A stretch of 64,000 nucleotides of DNA, taken from positions 3,725,001-3,789,000 of the forward strand of contig JAFMOC010000002.1 in the NCBI GenBank assembly GCA_019802505.1, given 5' to 3'. The DNA comes from Corydoras sp. C115 (taxonomy: Eukaryota; Chordata; Actinopteri; Siluriformes; Callichthyidae). The position numbers and the translations under genes were made by a program. Numbering within the stretch: the stretch's first letter is position 1; every line of letters begins with the position of its first letter. Of this stretch, positions 58,541-64,000 are shown piece by piece. The notes beneath the pieces are model-generated. The model was not told where the DNA came from, made no database searches, and was given only the letters and a program-made list of their open reading frames with translations.

Positions 58541-60527
58541 ATACTAGCAATACTAAGACAATACTAATACTACTAAAATAGTACTGCAAAGATTTTCGTA
58601 ATACAAAAAAGTGTTAGCCCAACTTAATAAATTTTTGCTAGAAAGAAACAATAAATAAATCATGATCTTATATATTTACTCTGTGATTCAGTCCAAAGAC
58701 TTGTAAGCGTCTGTGGGTGTGACGACTTCGTCACTCCTTTCAGCAGTTCATCCCAATGCATGCTCATTTAAATAAGTACTGGGGTGCAGTGACAGTGATG
58801 CAGTAATGCTTTCTTTGTGCTGCTGTCACATACACACCCCTCCACTGCCTTGATTGGCACACAGGCCCACTTTGCTACTGAAGCACTCATCACAGTTTTC
58901 TGTAAGCCCTGCACCTCAGAATTGCATCTCAGCAAAGGAAAACTAGAATTCATCAGGGAAAAAATGAAGGCTAAAGCCAGTTAATTCCACCATATTCAAT
59001 TGCAGCTCAAGTCATGCTTTTAGTTTAAGCTAGAGTGAATGTATTTATGCTTTAATGTTTTTATTTTGGACTGTGGTCTAGTTGTTGCTACTGTATTCCA
59101 AGATAGAGCAATATGATATACAATACACATCTGTAATTTTAACCACTTAATTAGGTCCATCTTCTTGTTTTTACAATATGATTTTGTGTTATCATTTACA
59201 CATGATTCTGAGCACTTCAGTAACACTGATTTGGTGGTGGTTTTGTAATAATTTATCTAAGGGGAACACACACAAATGGATCAAAAAGGTTCTATCAAAT
59301 CAAATCTCCACCAACCAAATCAAGTCCACCAACCAAAAATGTCCACCTACTAGCATTCTGTAGGCAGTGTCCCTGGTGCATTGATGAAGGATAATTTAAT
59401 TGACAACAAATTACTAGTACCAATGTAACAAAACACATTAATACACCATTATCATAACCATCATCCACAATCCAAATAATACAGTTTTTTTTATGGTTTT
59501 GAGGAGATCATAAGCATTAGAGTACACAGTAAAAATGTTTAACAAAGTATGGTAGAGAAACAAATGGGCAGCAGTCTGTAATTGTGGAACAACAAGCGTT
59601 TAACATAAGTAGAATTGGTAACTTCAGAAAAACACCTAGAATCAATGATTAGGAAGGTTGCCTGAATACACTCAGTGTACAACCAAACACATGTTGCTAA
59701 TTACAGTACAGCAAATACTGTATGTACTGTACTATAATTACTGTTCACAAAGTTTATAATCATTTATAATGCATATGTAACATAAATTTAAATTTTCATA
59801 CATAAAAAAACAATGTGTGTACTTTGCTGTTTACAGTTACTGATTTTGGTTTGACTACTTATTAAACCTTTTTTTGAAACTTTTTTTACAGTCATGTTTA
59901 ATAAATCTGTATTGCCAATGCCGAGATATTTTTACATTGCCTTTTTTATTTTTTGAGCTTCAGAATTTTGTCTCCAACTCTCTAAACCTCTTGGTTTATT
60001 ATTTTTGCCTTGGGAAATTCAAAATAATCAATCTTCAACTAACCATGAGCTGTCAATCTCACTACACAACCAGTCAAATCTTGATGAAGGAGCCAAAAAA
60101 TGCCAGAAAACATAAGTCAGATTTCAAAAGATTAAATGTGCACTAATCAATATATTTTCATGCTTCTTTTAGAAAAAATGTTTAAAAGTAGAATAATTAT
60201 AAGAATAAAAGCCAGTTGGGCTAATTAGAATAAACAGAGGTTATTCATGTTAATAAGACTAGGAACCTCACATGAACCAGGTTTAGAAGCAAATCTTAAA
60301 AGTAATCCAATAATATGTCACCAAGCTGCCATTCAAGAACTATCTTAAGATAGTTAAGACAGAAAATAGTTGAACTGAACTGCAAAGGCTCTGGTTACTG
60401 ATACATTTATCACCTAAATATCACCATATGTGCCCGTATATTATTCACATGTAATATTCACATGTAAGAGGAACAGCTATAGTGGGAACTTTGAAACTTC
60501 ACAGCCACTTTCACAGCCATAAAAAAT
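58541..60527. other. AT-rich DNA, no exon or element recognised
   Basis: Probably intron of ptpru. I looked for the upstream phosphatase exon on the minus strand without success. Confidence 0.5.
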
Positions 60528-60863
60528 CCATTCATTCATTCATTATCTTCCGCTTTATCCTCTATTAGGGTCGCAGTGGGGTTCCCCATGCCCATCCAGG
60601 GGAGAACGTCTCGGACGCTGGGCTGATACACCCAGGACAAGGCGCCAATCTATCGCTTTGCCCACACTCACTCACACAAACACACTCTATATGGGGCAAT
60701 CTGGAGAATTGGAGAAGTCAATTGACTTGATCCATGTTTTTGGACTGTGGGAGGAATCCCACGCGGACACGGGGAGAATATGGAAACTCCACCCAGATAA
60801 GGGAACCGGGAATCCCTAGTGCTGAGAGGCGAATGTGCTAACCACTAAGCCACCGTGCCGCCC
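60528..60863 (-). mobile_element. tRNA-derived SINE, family A
   Basis: Minus-oriented with several small deletions. A short CATAAAA occurs on both sides (near 60518 and 60866) and may be the target duplication. Confidence 0.85.
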
Positions 60864-61087
60864 CTCATAAAACAACATTTTGCCAATTTTAAAAATCATT
60901 TATTTCCAATGGGTACCGCTGCTCTATGTTAAAAGGAGAAAAGACTTTGTATAAAACAAAACACAATACAAAATGCAGAATAGGTTTTGGAGTGGCTTAG
61001 TTACATGACTTAATTAATAGATTTAACAGAAATGTAGCCCATCAGTTACCAGACAATGTTTAAAAGGATAATTCACTGTGTGATGAT

Positions 61088-61437
61088 CCATTCATCAATC
61101 CATTATCTTCTGCTTTATCCTATACCAGGGTCGCGGGGGGGGGTTCCCCATGCCCATCCAGGGAACAACGTTTCGGGTGCTGGGCAGATACACCCAGGAC
61201 ACGGAGCCAATCTATCGCTGGGCACACACTCACACACACACAAACACATATATGGGGTAATTTGGAGAATTTACTTGACCTTGATCCATGTTTTTGGACT
61301 GTGGAAGGAAACCGGAGAACCCGGAGGAAACCCATGCAGACATGAAGAAAATATGGAAACTCCATCCAGATTGGGATTCGAACCGGGAATCCCTAGTGCT
61401 GAGAGGCGAACGTGCTAACCACTAAGTGATAATACCC
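61088..61437 (-). mobile_element. tRNA-derived SINE, family A, altered head
   Basis: Minus-oriented. Perfect 12-bp target duplication CTGTGTGATGAT (61076-61087 and 61438-61449). The usual GCCACCGTGCCGCC head end is replaced by TGATAATACC, so the 5' end was lost or changed before or during insertion. Confidence 0.9.
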
Positions 61438-61815
61438 CTGTGTGATGATATTTATTTAATTTTTAAATTATAGGAAACACATCCTGAAATCTCCACTGCT
61501 GTTAAAGATGATGATTCTTTATTGTTTTGTTGACCATTTTTGTTGGAATGATTTTTTACTGTCTGAACATTTTAGAAGATTAGAGACGGCACAGCACAGA
61601 GATGTGTTTTTTTTTTTTGTTTTTTTTTTTACTTTATATCAAACATTTAAATTTGTTTATGAGTTCAAGTCATTTTTGCACACAAAACATCTCGTGAATT
61701 TTTCATTTTTCCAACAGATGAGTTGAAATAATAAATTAGTATATTACTATTAAATAATATAAATTATTATTATAACCATATTACATTAATATTAATAAGA
61801 AGAATAAAAATAAAA

Positions 61816-61816
<1 letters not shown>

Positions 61817-61846
<30 letters not shown>
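61817..61846. repeat. (ATT)n microsatellite
   Basis: About ten ATT units. Confidence 0.9.
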
Positions 61847-61847
<1 letters not shown>

Positions 61848-61954
61848 AAAGTATTCAAAATCCTAAGACCAAAAGAGATGCTTTTTGTACACTGTAAGAT
61901 ATGACCAGTTATTATATGTGAATGACAATGAACAACAACAAAATTGGTGGTTTT

Positions 61955-63365
61955 GAGATAAGCTATGCCTTTATTGGTCCCACAATAGAGAAATTCACAT
62001 TCTCAGCATCAAAAGTGATAGTAATTTGGAGAGTTAAAAATACAAGTCTAATATATCTATTAAGATTAAGATTTATATATCTATATCTACTAATATATCT
62101 ATTATATATACAAAATAAAAGAAAATAAACTGCTCAATTATGTACATTACATATGATACAGAGGGAAGACAATAGACTATAAAAAAACAACAGATTTCAC
62201 AGCAACAAAATATTGCACATATAATTATTGGATAGTTATTGCACATTGTTATTGTCATTTTGGCAGTGAGTGGTTACTGATAGCCGTGCTGATTGTACAG
62301 TCTTACTGCAGTAGGAATGAAGGACCTGTGGTAATGCTCCTTTATTGTAAGTCATCCTTATCTGTGATGTGACCGAAAACAGTAGAGTCATCAGAGAACT
62401 TCTGTAGGTGATAGATCAGTAAGCTGTACTTGAAGTGTGCAGTGTACAGGGTGAAGAGGAACGGCACCAAGATGGTTCCCTGTGGGTCCCATGCTGTGGG
62501 TCTGTGTGTGAGGTAGTCTATAATCCAGTTCATCATGTGAGAGCCCACTCCTATTAAATCAAGCTTGTCCCTCAGAAGTCCAGCCTAGATGGTGTTGAAA
62601 GCACTGGAGGAATTAAAGAACATGATCCTCACAGTGCTCTTCTGGTTCTCCAGATGATAAAGAGCTCTGTGCAGAAGGTAAATGACAGCATCATACACAC
62701 AAAAACTGGGCTGGTAGGTGAACTAAGGAGGGTCCATCGATTAACTCACTAGTGGGTGGAGATGGACAAGAACCAGCCACTCCAATGTCTTCATCAGATG
62801 AGACGTCAGCGCCACAGGCCTGTATCTGTTTAGGTCCTTTGGAAGTGGAGTCTTTGGCACTGATACCATACAAGATGTTTTCCACAGCTGTGGAAAGCGT
62901 TCCAACTTAAGGCTCATGTAGAACATGCATTCAACAATTCCACACAGCTGGCCACAGGTCTTGATGGCATCAGGACCTGCAGCCTTTCTTTGTTTATCTG
63001 GATTGTTGAGAGGGTCAAGTTGGAGCATGGGAATGGAGAATGATCAGATGTTCCAAGTGTCTGTATGCTGTTCCTGTGACCAGTGGGGGGTGGCTGTGAA
63101 CTGGAAGATGTGCTAATGGGGATATCTGCATAGATGGTTTTGAGTCCTTTCCAGATCCCGCTGACATTGTTCTGCTGCAGCTGGTCTTCAATTCTCCTCC
63201 TATACTTGGCCCCTCACAGATCTTGCTTCTTAGCTCCTTCTGTACAGCTTTCAGCCCCTCCCAGTTTCCTGATTTAAAATCCCTCTTCTTTTCTTTCAGC
63301 AGAGCTTTTATATCAGGGTTGATCCATGGCTTGTTATTGGAAAAACACTGAACCGAAACCATATT
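61955..63365 (-). mobile_element. L2/Rex-like LINE fragment, frameshifted and 5' truncated
   Basis: Minus strand. From right: KPWINPDIKALLKEKKRDFK (63015-63362), a linker of the LINE ORF2; AAGPDAIKTCG and RYRPVALTSHLMKTLE (62741-63028), reverse transcriptase motifs 1-2; QGTILVPFLFTLYT and FSDDSTVFGHI (62342-62548), where FSDDS is the altered F/YADD catalytic box; then HYHRSFIPTAVRLYNQHGYQ with a stop near 62280. The 3' end near 61955 carries GGGACCAATAAAGGCATAGC, typical of fish LINEs of this group. Multiple frameshifts and missing blocks make it inactive. Confidence 0.85.
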
Positions 63366-64000
63366 TACTAAATATTTACATGTTTCCTAAGAAAGCCAAT
63401 ATTTTTGTAAATTTTATTCTTTAAGTTCCTTGCTATGCTTGATCTCCATAATGACATACTTAAATTATGCCGATGTAACTTTTGACCATGCATTCTGCAC
63501 CTGTGACTTTAATCTACCCTGACACATTTAAAACTGTTTAAGCCTGATTAAAACAGTTCTTAATAAAATCCCTGAAGAAATATTATCATCTGTAGGTTTT
63601 CATGTGCCAGCAGTATAAATAAAACATTGACTATGTGCTATGGCTCCATTTCAGGAGCTCAGAGAACATAATTTTTGCTCAGACTTGGATCATCTAATCA
63701 TAGCATTTAACTGGTTCTGGCGTAAGAGCCATTATCCATGAAAGATGACTGAGTCATATCAAAATCACAATGCTCCAGGGCTGTTTCGTTTGCACCAACT
63801 TTAATGTGCTACTTTTGTCCACAACAAAAGCAGAACACAAGTTGGCATTTAAACCATAACCAGAGTAGTTATTTTCTCTAACTGTTTCAAAATGGAATCA
63901 TTTAAATATTTTATTTTTTTGTTTTAGTATTTTACTGACTGGCCATCATTCCACAACAATCTCCTGCATTCATTTATGTGATCAAATTGTGTATTAATAT
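63366..64000. other. AT-rich DNA, nothing recognised
   Basis: No exon, element end or RNA gene seen. Confidence 0.5.

Overview
This is a vertebrate, almost certainly teleost, genomic window. It is AT-rich and intron-rich, long (TA)n microsatellites are frequent, and it carries the typical fish mix of Tc1-like transposons, tRNA-derived SINEs, a chromodomain Ty3/Gypsy element and an L2/Rex-like LINE. The combination recalls otophysan fishes such as catfishes, but that is only an impression from repeat families.

The one cellular gene I can support is the 3' part of a type R2B receptor protein tyrosine phosphatase, best matched to PTPRU. It lies on the minus strand as eight exons between 56554 and 31541. 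The exons join in frame with consensus splice sites and encode 412 residues, from just before the WPD-loop of domain D1 through all of D2 to the stop codon. D1 has WPE instead of WPD and a P-loop with Met where Ala is nearly invariant. D2 has an intact Cx5R but no WPD. Upstream exons must lie beyond position 64000, since none is recognisable from 56555 to the window end. From 1 to about 31400 I find no cellular gene, only repeats and unassigned DNA.

The most interesting content is a set of short LTR elements. A complete compact copy lies at 6386-8283 (two 346/356-bp LTRs, perfect 5-bp target duplication). It has no pol gene and an internal region made of three in-frame tandem-repeat arrays. 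Related copies are an LTR plus internal stub at 1-698, another at 57640-58540, and solo LTRs at 38700-39150 and 50681-51004. Directly after each LTR with internal sequence there is a short segment complementary to a site inside the same LTR. The two halves co-vary between subfamilies. This is the signature expected of Tf1/sushi-type self-primed reverse transcription. The LTRs also begin with a conserved palindrome.

Other elements: a decayed sushi-like chromovirus (20104-23364, minus); a nearly intact Tc1-like transposon with perfect 29-bp terminal repeats and one frameshift (23747-25363); an internally deleted Tc1-like element inside a (TA)n tract (31714-32478); a solo LTR of an unrelated family (57073-57623); an L2/Rex-like LINE fragment (61955-63365); a Harbinger-like fragment near 11660-11872; and about a dozen copies of a tRNA-derived SINE, many with exact target-site duplications, including two successive insertions at one target (42424-42946).
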